A DNA stretch of 64,000 nucleotides from Bacteroidales bacterium UBA4360. GTDB lineage: Bacteria; Bacteroidota; Bacteroidia; Bacteroidales; UBA932. Position 1 is the stretch's first letter. Every line of letters begins with the position of its first letter. The notes under the pieces are model-generated. The model was given only the letters and a program-made list of their open reading frames with translations. It was not told the origin of the DNA and did not search any database. Positions 52,382 through 60,969 of the stretch are shown here, piece after piece. The position numbers and the translations under genes were made by a program. The stretch is taken from positions 23,566 to 87,565 of the forward strand of contig DGSO01000001.1 of the NCBI GenBank assembly GCA_002393945.1, given 5' to 3'.

Positions 52382-53654
52382 TCCAAGGATACTGATTATC
52401 TCCTCCGTAGACCCCACAACCGGAGGAGGCACCGTGGCGATGAATTTCTACAATGCCCTCAAACGTGAAGGCATTGAAACGGACTTCCTTACCAAATACC
52501 CTGTAAAAGGGCATCCGGAATTCCTTCACGTCTTCCCGGAAAAGAAGAAGATGTCCCTTCTCCAGCGCTGGGCAGACCACCGCTCCAGGCAGGTGGGAAG
52601 GAATGTTCCCCAGCAGGGAGACCATTTCTTCGACAACGGCCCGGAGACCGAATCTCCGGTTTCTCCGGAACGCATTCTCAAACAGATAAAGAAGCCATAC
52701 GACGTAGTATTCATCGTATTCTGGCACCAGATGCTCACATACTATACCATATTCAGGATATGGGAGAAGCTCCGCTGCCAGATTCACCTGCGCTGCCCTG
52801 ACAATCAGGCTACCGGAGGCGGATGCCATTTCAACGGGACCTGTCCCAGATTAAGCGAAGGCTGCGGCTTCTGCCCCGGCCTGAAAAACGGCGGGCCTGA
52901 CGATTTCACCGCTGCAAACATCCGTTTCCGGAAGGAGATTATCCTTAAAATGCATCCCATTATTTACGGGAATACGCACATGCAGAATATAAACCGCCGA
53001 TCCTTTCTGCTAAGGGATTATGACCGCCTGGAGACTGTCTATCCAATGGTGGACAATGATTTTTTCAGGCCGATGGATATTGGTCTTGCGAGGAAAGAGG
53101 CCAGTGTCCCTGAAGGAAAGGATTTCGTGCTCTTCTTCGGTTCAAGCGTGCTTGACGAGGAAAGGAAAGGCATGAGGTACCTGATGGAAGCGCTTCGCAT
53201 ATTTGCCGAAAAACTGAGCATCCCGGAGAGAAAGAGGGTCTACCTCCTCGTTGCCGGCACCAACGCTTCCGCGATAATGTCCGGTTCTCCGTTCGAGTAC
53301 CGCGACCTTGGCTATATACCGTTTGCACAGCTCCCTACCATTTACAACGCTGCCGATGCCTTCCTGTGCCCGTCCATAGACGATGCCGGCCCATCTATGG
53401 TGAACCAGTCCCTCTCCTGCGGGACTCCCGTCGTATCCTTCGAATCAGGAACCGCCCTGGACATGGTAAAAGGCCACCACACCGGCTACTGCGCCAAACT
53501 CAGGGATGCCGATGATTTTGCTGCCGGAATAATGAAAATCTACTCAGAAGGGAAAACCGCCTTCACGGAAGAATGCCGCGGCATCGCCATTGAAAGGACA
53601 ACAGGAGAAGCCTTCGTAAAGCGGCTCCTCGAAATCATAAACAAATACGCCTGA
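52374..53654 (+). CDS. GT4-family glycosyltransferase with Cys-rich insert
   Basis: A 426-aa GT-B enzyme. The N-terminus (ILIISSVDPTTGGGTVAMNFY) is the acceptor-domain opening, and the C-terminal donor domain holds LPTIYNAADAFLCPSIDDAGPSMVNQSLSCGTPVVSF with the GT4 Glu-x7-Glu region altered. Residues about 145-165 carry the conserved insert GGGCHFNGTC...CGFCPGL, known in a Bacteroidota GT4 subgroup and possibly metal-binding. It is the last gene of the plus-strand cassette. Confidence 0.85.
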   Translation: MHSPRILIISSVDPTTGGGTVAMNFYNALKREGIETDFLTKYPVKGHPEFLHVFPEKKKMSLLQRWADHRSRQVGRNVPQQGDHFFDNGPETESPVSPERILKQIKKPYDVVFIVFWHQMLTYYTIFRIWEKLRCQIHLRCPDNQATGGGCHFNGTCPRLSEGCGFCPGLKNGGPDDFTAANIRFRKEIILKMHPIIYGNTHMQNINRRSFLLRDYDRLETVYPMVDNDFFRPMDIGLARKEASVPEGKDFVLFFGSSVLDEERKGMRYLMEALRIFAEKLSIPERKRVYLLVAGTNASAIMSGSPFEYRDLGYIPFAQLPTIYNAADAFLCPSIDDAGPSMVNQSLSCGTPVVSFESGTALDMVKGHHTGYCAKLRDADDFAAGIMKIYSEGKTAFTEECRGIAIERTTGEAFVKRLLEIINKYA

Positions 53655-53657
53655 CGA

Positions 53658-54734
53658 TTACTTTTCGAAGGAGTGGAACAATGCATCCCACTGCTTCATT
53701 ATGCCGGGGACGGTGAATCCTGCGGCCTTTTGCCTGCAGTGCACCCGCATTTCCGAGATAAGGGACGGATTCTCAATGCAGATACAGATACGTTCTGCCA
53801 TTGACTGTACATCGCCTACGTCAACCGTATAGCCGTTTTTTCCATCTTCGATAAACTCCCCCGGCCCGCATGGGCAGCGGTATGAGATGCATGGAAGGCC
53901 AAGCGATGCGGCTTCCACCATTACCAGCGGGAAGCCTTCATAGATGGATGTCATAAGAAGCAGCGCACTGGCTCGCATCTCGTGGGCAATCTGTCTCGTT
54001 GCAGGCAAGATATGCACGGAACCTACAAGTCCAAGTTCTGCAATCCTTTTTTCCAGACGCTTTTTCTGCCTGCCGTTACCATAGATGTCAAGAGTCCATT
54101 CCGGATGCCTGACATGCACTGAGGACCATACATCCAGAAGATCCCTAAAATTCTTCTGCTTCTCAAGCCTGCCCACTGCAATGCATCTTTTGGGGATATC
54201 GGCAAGTAACTCTGATCCGGTGTCAGCAGCGAAGGAAGGATTGTAAATATGCTCTACACGGCGGCACTTTGACTGCCAGTTGAAAGCATCTTCTTCAGTA
54301 AGGGCCACGAAACAGTCAAGCCCGGAAACGGCTTTGTCAATGGCCTTGAGCCTGGATTCCTGCCCTTTGATACGGTACATTTCCCGGCAGAAATGGAATT
54401 CCGCCATTCTGATGCAGGTTTTCGGGAGCCTGTCCAGATAAGGGAGCTCCTTACCACACATGGAAATAAGGATATCCGGTTTTTCGGCATCGATTACCTG
54501 GCCCAATCTCTTGATATACCTGGGCATGAGCCACGGCATACGGTAATTGACATCGACGTCGATATGACGCACTCCATTATCCAAGGGGAAAAACAGTTTC
54601 CTCCCCTTCTGGTGATTCGTAACTATAAGCACCTCGTAGCCATAATCGCGTGAAAGGGAATTCGCCTTTTCCGTAAGAATGCGCTCCATTCCTCCGGCCT
54701 TGTACAAAGTATCTATCAGGTATAAAAGCTTCAT
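53658..54734 (-). CDS. GT4-family glycosyltransferase
   Basis: The product is 358 aa from the ATG at 54734; the codon before it is TTG. LYLIDTLYKAGGMERILTEKAN is the GT4 acceptor-side opening, and the donor side has ILPATRQIAHEMRASALLLMTSIYEGFPLVMVEAASLGLP with both GT4 acidic positions. It is the last gene of the uvrA-headed minus-strand chain and is convergent with the gene ending at 53654. Confidence 0.88.
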   Translation of the reverse strand: MKLLYLIDTLYKAGGMERILTEKANSLSRDYGYEVLIVTNHQKGRKLFFPLDNGVRHIDVDVNYRMPWLMPRYIKRLGQVIDAEKPDILISMCGKELPYLDRLPKTCIRMAEFHFCREMYRIKGQESRLKAIDKAVSGLDCFVALTEEDAFNWQSKCRRVEHIYNPSFAADTGSELLADIPKRCIAVGRLEKQKNFRDLLDVWSSVHVRHPEWTLDIYGNGRQKKRLEKRIAELGLVGSVHILPATRQIAHEMRASALLLMTSIYEGFPLVMVEAASLGLPCISYRCPCGPGEFIEDGKNGYTVDVGDVQSMAERICICIENPSLISEMRVHCRQKAAGFTVPGIMKQWDALFHSFEK

Positions 54735-54739
54735 CAATG

Positions 54740-55585
54740 CTAAAGTTTGAACTTGAAACCGAAAACAGTCAGATACTTCTCCTGGGACGGGCTCACATGG
54801 TCAATCGCGAAGACCCAGTTCAGGGCTTTCTGTATATGTTCCTTGCGCCATAACATGCGCCTGTAGGCGGCATCTTCACCGAAAGTGAGTACCGTGTAAC
54901 CCTGTGCAGGAGCAAGAAGATTCAGGACACGCTCATAAACATGAGCCATGGACCCGCCGGAATCTGTCTTGACGGCGCCGGCGAAATAAGAAGGAGTGAA
55001 ATGCTCATCGGCAAGGACTTTGAGCACGGCGGGGCGGAAGGCCATCATGGTTCCGGCGCAGAATCGGCGCTCTTCCGTGTGAAGGTTCAGCCGCTTCATC
55101 TCCTCATCAAGCAATTCCTTGTCCTCAGGGAAGTAGAGCCTGGTATACAGCTTCCCGGAACATGCCATTCCGGCTTCAGGATGACTCTCAAACGAACGCA
55201 GTACATCATCCAGACGTTCCTCGCTGCCGATAAGCGAATTCACCAACTCGTCACGCCACTTTGCGCCGGTGTAATGTACATGGTTCAGGTGAACGGTCTT
55301 CTTTCCATCGATATGCTTTGTGTGGAACTTGAAAAGGACGTCATAACCGGTATAGTCTGTCTCGTCAAGAAGCTTAAGGAAAGGCCAGATGTCATAACCC
55401 ACATTTTCAACCTGCATGAAGCGTGCGTCATTCTTGAAAGCAAGGACCTTGCTTCGCGTGAGAGGATTATCTTCGGAATATGAAACCACCAGATCCCAGT
55501 CCCGCCCGTTGAAGCAGGTGAACTTGTTCAGGAACCAGTCAATCTGGTCGTGATAATAGACGTGCAGATGTACAAGGATTCTCAT
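54740..55585 (-). CDS. RgpF-like (rhamnan synthesis F) glycosyltransferase-associated protein
   Basis: The product is 281 aa from the ATG at 55585, which overlaps the upstream stop; the upstream in-frame codon at 55591 is TTG. It carries the RgpF-type core: MQVENVGYDIWPFLKLL, YDVLFKFHTK, WRDELVNSLIGS and RFCAGTMMAFRP. The family is found in rhamnose-rich polysaccharide loci, which fits the rfbC/rfbD pair nearby. It probably transfers or helps transfer a deoxysugar; the precise linkage is unknown. Confidence 0.78.
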   Translation of the reverse strand: MRILVHLHVYYHDQIDWFLNKFTCFNGRDWDLVVSYSEDNPLTRSKVLAFKNDARFMQVENVGYDIWPFLKLLDETDYTGYDVLFKFHTKHIDGKKTVHLNHVHYTGAKWRDELVNSLIGSEERLDDVLRSFESHPEAGMACSGKLYTRLYFPEDKELLDEEMKRLNLHTEERRFCAGTMMAFRPAVLKVLADEHFTPSYFAGAVKTDSGGSMAHVYERVLNLLAPAQGYTVLTFGEDAAYRRMLWRKEHIQKALNWVFAIDHVSPSQEKYLTVFGFKFKL

Positions 55586-56505
55586 CGGCAATACTTTTTA
55601 AGCAGAATCTTCATCAGGATCTGTGCCGGTACGGACACAAAGCGGCCGCCCTTGACTTTGTACGAGAGCGCAAGCGGGGCCAGGTCGGGATAATCGGCAA
55701 AAATGGTTCTGTCCATCGTGATGCCAACCCACGCGGCACGGAGAATGAGTTCATCATCTATCCCGGAGACAGGGGAATCGGGCTGCCCTTCAAAGGCATG
55801 GTAGAAGTCCATCATGTTCCTGGCGCTGCGGCTTCTGCGAACCTTTCTTGGGGCGCGTGAAGAACTTGATGAATTGGAGCAGTCATAGTGATAGAGCGCT
55901 TCCTTGAGATGGACTATTTTCCGTGCCCTGTAAATAATCTGAGTGCTGAAAATCAGGTCTTCATGCATGGAATGGCGCGGGAAAAACAGGTCCTCACAGA
56001 GGGAACGCCGGCATAATTTGTTGCAGATATAACCGTATGCCCTGTAAGTATAGAGATTCTTACGGTAGCGGTTCCTGTCTGCAATATTACAGTCCCTCTC
56101 GGAATCGATCTTGCGCCTTGAACCGTACTCCTTCCAGAAATCGTAAACAACTATGTCTGCATCGGTTTCACGGGCGCAGCCGACAAGTTTCTCAACCGTA
56201 TCCGGATCAATCCAGTCATCTGAATCCACAAACATTACGTAATCCCCTTTCGCCATTGCAATTCCGTCCCTTCGGGCATAGGACTGTCCCTCATTGTTCT
56301 TTGAGATAACAGTCACACGGGATGCCAGGGAAGGATAATCGGCCATAACGCCTTTCAGGATATCCACAGAACGGTCTTTGGAGCCGTCATCAATAAAGAT
56401 GAACTCCACGTCCGGACAGGTTTGTTCAAAGAGGCTCTTGGCACAGCGTTCAATGTATGCCTCAACTCCGTAAACAGGGATTATTACTGAAACAGCAGGA
56501 TGCAT
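55582..56505 (-). CDS. GT2-family glycosyltransferase
   Basis: A 307-aa GT-A enzyme: VSVIIPVYGVEAYIERCAKSL, FIFIDDGSKDRS, and the metal-binding DxD in VMFVDSDDWID. It belongs to the common capsule/LPS group of inverting transferases. It shares its first base with the stop of the upstream gene at 56505 and overlaps the RgpF-like gene downstream. Confidence 0.9.
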   Translation of the reverse strand: MHPAVSVIIPVYGVEAYIERCAKSLFEQTCPDVEFIFIDDGSKDRSVDILKGVMADYPSLASRVTVISKNNEGQSYARRDGIAMAKGDYVMFVDSDDWIDPDTVEKLVGCARETDADIVVYDFWKEYGSRRKIDSERDCNIADRNRYRKNLYTYRAYGYICNKLCRRSLCEDLFFPRHSMHEDLIFSTQIIYRARKIVHLKEALYHYDCSNSSSSSRAPRKVRRSRSARNMMDFYHAFEGQPDSPVSGIDDELILRAAWVGITMDRTIFADYPDLAPLALSYKVKGGRFVSVPAQILMKILLKKYCR

Positions 56506-57344
56506 TACACTATATCTTGGAAACGGTCCGGAATCCGAACTATTATCTTGAGGCCGAACATGGCCGGTTTGTTAAGTGCATAAGGAGGGCGTACAAGGGT
56601 CTGGCAGATTCGGGCGAACTTTGTCCAACGCTCAAAGTTCCTGGCCTTGAGGTTGGTGACCAGCCTGATGGTGCGTGAGCGCTTTTTCATGTGCTTTCCC
56701 CAGCCCTGGGCAAGGCGGTCCTTGTCATTGAAGCGGTCCTCCAGCCTTTTCATGTCAAAATAGCCGAAGTGCAGAAGATAAAGATCCTTTACGATATGGA
56801 AATTGTGCCCCTTGATCCTGTGGAAACCGCTTCCCCAGCGAAGAGGTTCGGCAAGGATGGAAGGCTTTGTATACCGCGTGCCGATCTGCGCATAATGCCT
56901 CTGCTGCAGGAACGGCCTGTCCTCCGTAATATTGTCCTCTTCTCCCAGTTTCTGGCCGAAATCCAGCCCCAGACCTGACGCAGAGCCCTTTATCTTGAGA
57001 CCGCTGAGGTACTCTACGAGGGTTTTCCCAAGCTTCGGGTCCACCACGATAATCTCATCGGCATCCACGCCGATAACAAGGTCATAGCCGCCGGAAAGGA
57101 GATGTGCGGCCTTCTCAGAGAGAAACTTGAGCCTTCCCTTTTCTGCCGACACAACCTGCGTGCCGATTTTGGGCACCAACTCTGTATGTGTACCGTCACA
57201 GAACGGGGCTATAACCTGGTCGGTTCCATCAAAGTAGATATACAAATTCTCCTTCCCTCCAAGCTGGGCACTGTAATACTCCACCCACTTTTTCAGGTAG
57301 AAGTCGTCGTTACGGACCATTGTTATGGCAGCAATCTTTTTCAT
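56505..57344 (-). CDS. GT2-like glycosyltransferase (Glyco_tranf_2_4 type)
   Basis: A 279-aa protein opening with AAITMVRNDDFYLKKWVEYY, the pattern of PF13704-like transferases. A DxD-type metal site lies in VIGVDADEIIV, and GHNFHIVKDLYLLHFGYF follows later. Its ATG overlaps the uvrA stop (ATGA), so it is translated behind uvrA. Probable role: addition of one sugar in the local glycan. Confidence 0.8.
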   Translation of the reverse strand: MKKIAAITMVRNDDFYLKKWVEYYSAQLGGKENLYIYFDGTDQVIAPFCDGTHTELVPKIGTQVVSAEKGRLKFLSEKAAHLLSGGYDLVIGVDADEIIVVDPKLGKTLVEYLSGLKIKGSASGLGLDFGQKLGEEDNITEDRPFLQQRHYAQIGTRYTKPSILAEPLRWGSGFHRIKGHNFHIVKDLYLLHFGYFDMKRLEDRFNDKDRLAQGWGKHMKKRSRTIRLVTNLKARNFERWTKFARICQTLVRPPYALNKPAMFGLKIIVRIPDRFQDIV

Positions 57345-60157
57345 AAATATTTGGCTGTAAAGGTTTTTCCTTGTTTTTTCAGATCTTCGGGCGTGCCGGC
57401 GAAGACCACTTCGCCGCCGCGGTCGCCGGCATCGGGACCAAGGTCGATGATCCAGTCTGCGCTGCGTATCACATCCAGGTTGTGCTCCACCACAATCACG
57501 GTATGGCCGTTTCTGAGAAGCGCGTCAAATGCCTTCAGGAGCTTTTCCACATCATAGAAATGAAGGCCTGTGGTGGGCTCGTCAAAAATGAACATTATCC
57601 TTTCCTTCCTTGAGGCGCTGCCGCTCATGGAGAGGAAACTGGCCAGTTTTATACGCTGGCTTTCACCTCCGGAAAGCGTACTGGAACTCTGTCCAAGCTT
57701 GATATAGCCAAGGCCGACATCCACAAGAGGGCCAAGCTTGAGGGCAATCTCCTTAGCCTCCGGTTCGCTCTGGGCGCCGAAAAATGCTATAGCCTCGTCA
57801 ACGCTCATGTTCAGGATATCGTCAACGTTCTTTCCCTTGTAGCGCACTTCCAGGATTTCGGGCTTGAAGCGCTTTCCGCCGCAGGAATCGCAGACCATGG
57901 TAACATCGGCCATGAACTGCATCCCTATCTTCACTACGCCTTCGCCCTGGCATTCCGGGCATCGGCCCCCTTCCTGGTTGAAGGAGAAGTACTGGGGAGT
58001 AAAGCCGTTGATCTTCGCATACTGCTGCTCCGACAGCAACTTCCTTATATCGTCATACACCTTCAGATAGGTGACGGCGTTTGAACGGGTACTCTTGCCT
58101 ATGGGGTTCTGATCCACGTACTCGACCCTGGTGATGCGGGAAAGGTCGCCTTCAAGGCCCTTGAACGTGCCTGGAAGGTCTCCGGTTTCATTCAGGCGCC
58201 TGTGCAGCGCAGGGTAGAGGATATCCCCGACAAGGGAAGACTTGCCGCTTCCGGAAACGCCGCTCACCACGGTAAGGGCGTTCAGAGGAAAGCGCACGTC
58301 TATGTCCTTGAGGTTGTTCTGCATGGCTCCCTTGACCGTTATGGAATACTGCCAGGGATTCTTCTCCCGCATGTATTGCTGCCGCTTTCCCGTGAGATAC
58401 TGAAGGGTAATGGATTTCTCCACATCCTTTGCCGATGCCTTGTCGGCCTCTCCTTTGAAAACCACCTCTCCCCCGTCCACACCTGCGTATGGACCAAGGT
58501 CTATGAGGCAGTCGGCAGCCTTGATGATTTCACTGTCGTGCTCCACCACAACAACGGTATTGCCGATGTCCCTGAGGCGCCTCAGAACCTCAATCAGCCT
58601 GTCCGTATCCCTCGGATGCAGGCCGATGGAAGGCTCGTCCAGAATGTACATCGAGCCAACCAGCGAACTGCCCAGGGCAGTCACCAGATTCACCCTCTGG
58701 CTCTCACCGCCCGAGAGTGTATTCATGGTTCTTGACAGCGTGAGATAACCAAGCCCCACATCCTCTATGCATCTAAGCCTGTAAGTAATCTCATCTATCG
58801 CCTTCCCTGCGATTTCCCTCTCTGTCATTCCGAGCGAAGTCGAGGAATCTCCTGTCAGATTTTCGAAGAACTTCAGCAGCTCCTCCACCGTCATTGACAG
58901 CAGCTCGTGTATGGTTTTGCCGCCCACACGCACGTACAAGGCCTCTTTTCTGAGGCGGCTGCCGCCGCAGGAGTGGCAAGTGGTACGGCCGCTGTAGCGG
59001 TTGAGCATGTACTTGTACTGTATTTTGTAGCGGTTTTGCTCCACCCACTCGAAGAACTCGTTTATGCCACAGATTGTGGATTCATCAGGCCAGTTCGCCC
59101 TGGAATCCCAGAGGATGCGTTTCTGCTTATCGGTAAGCTTGCAGTAGGGTTCGAAGATAGGAATGCCGTATTTCTCTGAGTTCTTGATTACCAGATCCTT
59201 GAAATAACTCATCTTCTCCCCTCTCCAGCAGGCTATGGCTCCGTCATAGATGCTCTTGGTCTTGTCAGGGACCACAAGGTCTTCGCTCACTCCCACTATC
59301 TTTCCAAGGCCTCCGCATACAGGGCACGCCCCGAGCGGGCTGTTGAAACTGAAAAGATACTCATCCGGCTGCCGGAACGTTATCCCGTCCTTCTCGAACC
59401 TTGAACAGAAGTGCTTTGTTACTCCTCCCACTTCATACACATACATATCCCCCGCCCCCTTTCCAAATGCATCGTTCACTGATGTTCTCAGACGCATGAG
59501 AAGGTCATCGTCCGGCTGCCCGGGCACCTTGAGGCGGTCGATAAGAAGGAGAAGGCCTTCCGGGTACTTGCCGTCCATCTGCAGGACCTCTTCGATGGTG
59601 TAGATGGTACCATCGGCAAAAAGGCGGCTGTAGCCCTCTTCCTTGAGGGAAAGGAGGTATTCGACCTTGTCGGTGCGGGAGTTCCAGGAGGTTTCGGCAA
59701 GGATGTAGACCGCATGCGGAGTGCCGTCGGTGAGGGATTTCACCACGTCCTGGGCGGTATCGGCATGGACTTCCTCTCCGCTCACGGGCGAATATGTCCT
59801 GCCGATTCGCGCAAACAGGAGGCGCATGAAATCGTATATTTCCGTGGTGGTTGCAACGGTGGAACGGGGATTCCTGACGTTGACTTTCTGCTCTATCGCT
59901 ATTGCCGGAGGGATGCCGTCTATGACTTCTACGTCAGGCTTAACCATCCTGCCCAGGAACTGCCTGGCATAGGATGAGAGGCTTTCCGCAAAGCGGCGCT
60001 GCCCTTCTGCGAACAATGTGTCGAATACAAGTGAAGACTTTCCGCTTCCGGAGATGCCCGTCACCACAACCAGCTTGTTACGGGGAATCTCCACCGTAAT
60101 GTTCTTGAGGTTGTTTACCTTCGCTTTCTTTATTATGATATTTCCTTCTGAGGGCAT
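57341..60157 (-). CDS. uvrA: UvrA, excinuclease ABC subunit A, with an in-frame dispersed-repeat insertion
   Basis: The product is 938 aa from the ATG at 60157 (MPSEGNIIIKKAKVNNLKN). The longer frame to 60289 crosses the promoter and terminator and is rejected. UvrA recognises DNA damage in nucleotide-excision repair. Visible features: Walker A GISGSGKSSLVF and GVSGSGKSSLV, ABC signatures NTLSGGESQRV and STLSGGESQRI, Walker B ILDEPSIGLHPRD and IFDEPTTGLHF, and zinc-finger Cys pairs (CHSCGG, CPECQG, CDSCGG). At about residues 435-445 the peptide TGDSSTSLGM, encoded by a scattered hairpin repeat, lies between FFENL and TEREIAGKAI. Four glycosyltransferase-type genes are chained behind it. Confidence 0.95.
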   Translation of the reverse strand: MPSEGNIIIKKAKVNNLKNITVEIPRNKLVVVTGISGSGKSSLVFDTLFAEGQRRFAESLSSYARQFLGRMVKPDVEVIDGIPPAIAIEQKVNVRNPRSTVATTTEIYDFMRLLFARIGRTYSPVSGEEVHADTAQDVVKSLTDGTPHAVYILAETSWNSRTDKVEYLLSLKEEGYSRLFADGTIYTIEEVLQMDGKYPEGLLLLIDRLKVPGQPDDDLLMRLRTSVNDAFGKGAGDMYVYEVGGVTKHFCSRFEKDGITFRQPDEYLFSFNSPLGACPVCGGLGKIVGVSEDLVVPDKTKSIYDGAIACWRGEKMSYFKDLVIKNSEKYGIPIFEPYCKLTDKQKRILWDSRANWPDESTICGINEFFEWVEQNRYKIQYKYMLNRYSGRTTCHSCGGSRLRKEALYVRVGGKTIHELLSMTVEELLKFFENLTGDSSTSLGMTEREIAGKAIDEITYRLRCIEDVGLGYLTLSRTMNTLSGGESQRVNLVTALGSSLVGSMYILDEPSIGLHPRDTDRLIEVLRRLRDIGNTVVVVEHDSEIIKAADCLIDLGPYAGVDGGEVVFKGEADKASAKDVEKSITLQYLTGKRQQYMREKNPWQYSITVKGAMQNNLKDIDVRFPLNALTVVSGVSGSGKSSLVGDILYPALHRRLNETGDLPGTFKGLEGDLSRITRVEYVDQNPIGKSTRSNAVTYLKVYDDIRKLLSEQQYAKINGFTPQYFSFNQEGGRCPECQGEGVVKIGMQFMADVTMVCDSCGGKRFKPEILEVRYKGKNVDDILNMSVDEAIAFFGAQSEPEAKEIALKLGPLVDVGLGYIKLGQSSSTLSGGESQRIKLASFLSMSGSASRKERIMFIFDEPTTGLHFYDVEKLLKAFDALLRNGHTVIVVEHNLDVIRSADWIIDLGPDAGDRGGEVVFAGTPEDLKKQGKTFTAKYL
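58823..58852 (-). repeat. dispersed hairpin repeat inserted in frame in uvrA
   Basis: The element TGTCATTCCGAGCGAAGTCG with AGGAATCTCC is related (26 of 30 positions) to 11972-12001. On the coding strand it is read as GDSSTSLGM and keeps the uvrA frame open. Confidence 0.85.
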
Positions 60158-60178
60158 TTCTTCACATATTAAATCTTT

Positions 60179-60210
60179 CAAAGGTACAAAAAAAGAGTGA
60201 CTCACGCAAA
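60179..60210 (-). promoter_or_regulatory. uvrA promoter
   Basis: Minus strand: TTTG at -33 (60210-60207), 20 nt spacer, TACCTTTG at -7 (60186-60179), then about 20 nt to the ATG. The -33 box is the loop of the terminator of the preceding gene. Confidence 0.7.
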
Positions 60211-60222
60211 GTGAATCACTCT
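60187..60222 (-). terminator. rho-independent terminator after the outer-membrane protein gene
   Basis: A stem of 12 bp (AGAGTGATTCAC/GTGAGTCACTCT, one T-G pair) with a TTTGC loop, followed by seven T on the minus strand, 20 nt after the stop of the gene at 60243. Confidence 0.82.
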
Positions 60223-60242
60223 TCTGTATCTGTGCGCTTGGA

Positions 60243-60893
60243 TTAGAAAGCGTAACCGAGACCGAGCTTAAGCTGGAAGCGGCTTGCAACGGTGTTGCTT
60301 GCAGTGGTGTAGTTGAGGAGGGACTGGTCTACACCAAGGACAACGCGGATACCGGAAACCTGTGCACCGATACCACCACCGATGAGGAGGTTGAAACGGT
60401 TTGCATTGGGATCGTCACCGGCGAAGTTGTCGGTAGTAGTGCTGCTGGAGCTGTTGGAATCGGGAGTGTAAACGTTCTTGTTTACGAGGCCGAACTGGAA
60501 GATAGGACCAGCAAAAGCGAACACGTTGGTGTCACCGGAAAGATCAAAGCCGAAGGTGGCGTTGATGGGGATATTGAGGCTGATGTCGGTGGTTTTGTTG
60601 GTACCTGCACCGAGGCCGAACAAACCATCATAATGCTTGCTGCCGAAGAGGAAGTTTGCATAAACACCTGCGTTGACGCCGAGGCCGCTCACTGCCGGGA
60701 TGGGCATGTCATACTGGCCACCTACATAGAAACCGTTAAGAGGGGTCTCTGTTGTAGTTTTGGTGTTGTCGGATGTGTAAACAGAAGTGTTCTTAGCGTT
60801 GATGTAACCAAGACCTGCGCTGATCTGTGCATTTGCATTGAATGCAACGAGCATCATTGATGCTGCGACGAGGGATGCGAAAATCTTTTTCAT
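60243..60893 (-). CDS. small outer-membrane beta-barrel protein
   Basis: A 216-aa protein with signal MLVAFNANAQ. Alternating aromatic/small strands (GLGYINAK, FYVGGQYDMPIP, VNAGVYANFLFG, GIRVVLGVDQSLLNY) end in FQLKLGLGYAF, the terminal-Phe pattern for barrel insertion. It fits PorT-like or OMP_b-brl families with about eight strands. It is expressed from its own promoter and terminated before uvrA. The role is unknown. Confidence 0.75.
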   Translation of the reverse strand: MKKIFASLVAASMMLVAFNANAQISAGLGYINAKNTSVYTSDNTKTTTETPLNGFYVGGQYDMPIPAVSGLGVNAGVYANFLFGSKHYDGLFGLGAGTNKTTDISLNIPINATFGFDLSGDTNVFAFAGPIFQFGLVNKNVYTPDSNSSSSTTTDNFAGDDPNANRFNLLIGGGIGAQVSGIRVVLGVDQSLLNYTTASNTVASRFQLKLGLGYAF

Positions 60894-60934
60894 AATACTT
60901 TATTAAGTTGTAAAATGTTTTACTTTTCAGCCTG

Positions 60935-60966
60935 CAAATTTACAAAATGCCATAAAAAAAACCAAA
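60935..60966 (-). promoter_or_regulatory. promoter for the outer-membrane barrel gene
   Basis: Minus strand: TTTG (60966-60963), 20 nt, TAAATTTG (60942-60935), which is a full match to the Bacteroidota consensus. It starts right after the stop of the aldo/keto reductase gene and leaves a leader of about 35 nt. Confidence 0.75.
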
Positions 60967-60969
60967 TTT

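Noticed and set aside
54735..54737. Start of the GT4 gene one codon earlier (and of the RgpF-like gene at 55591)
   Set aside because: Both upstream codons are TTG, with ATG immediately or two codons downstream; the ATG starts also give tight spacing or overlap with the upstream stops.
60158..60289. Longer uvrA start at 60289 adding 44 residues
   Set aside because: The extension would translate the terminator and the promoter, and the ATG at 60157 gives the normal UvrA N-terminus.
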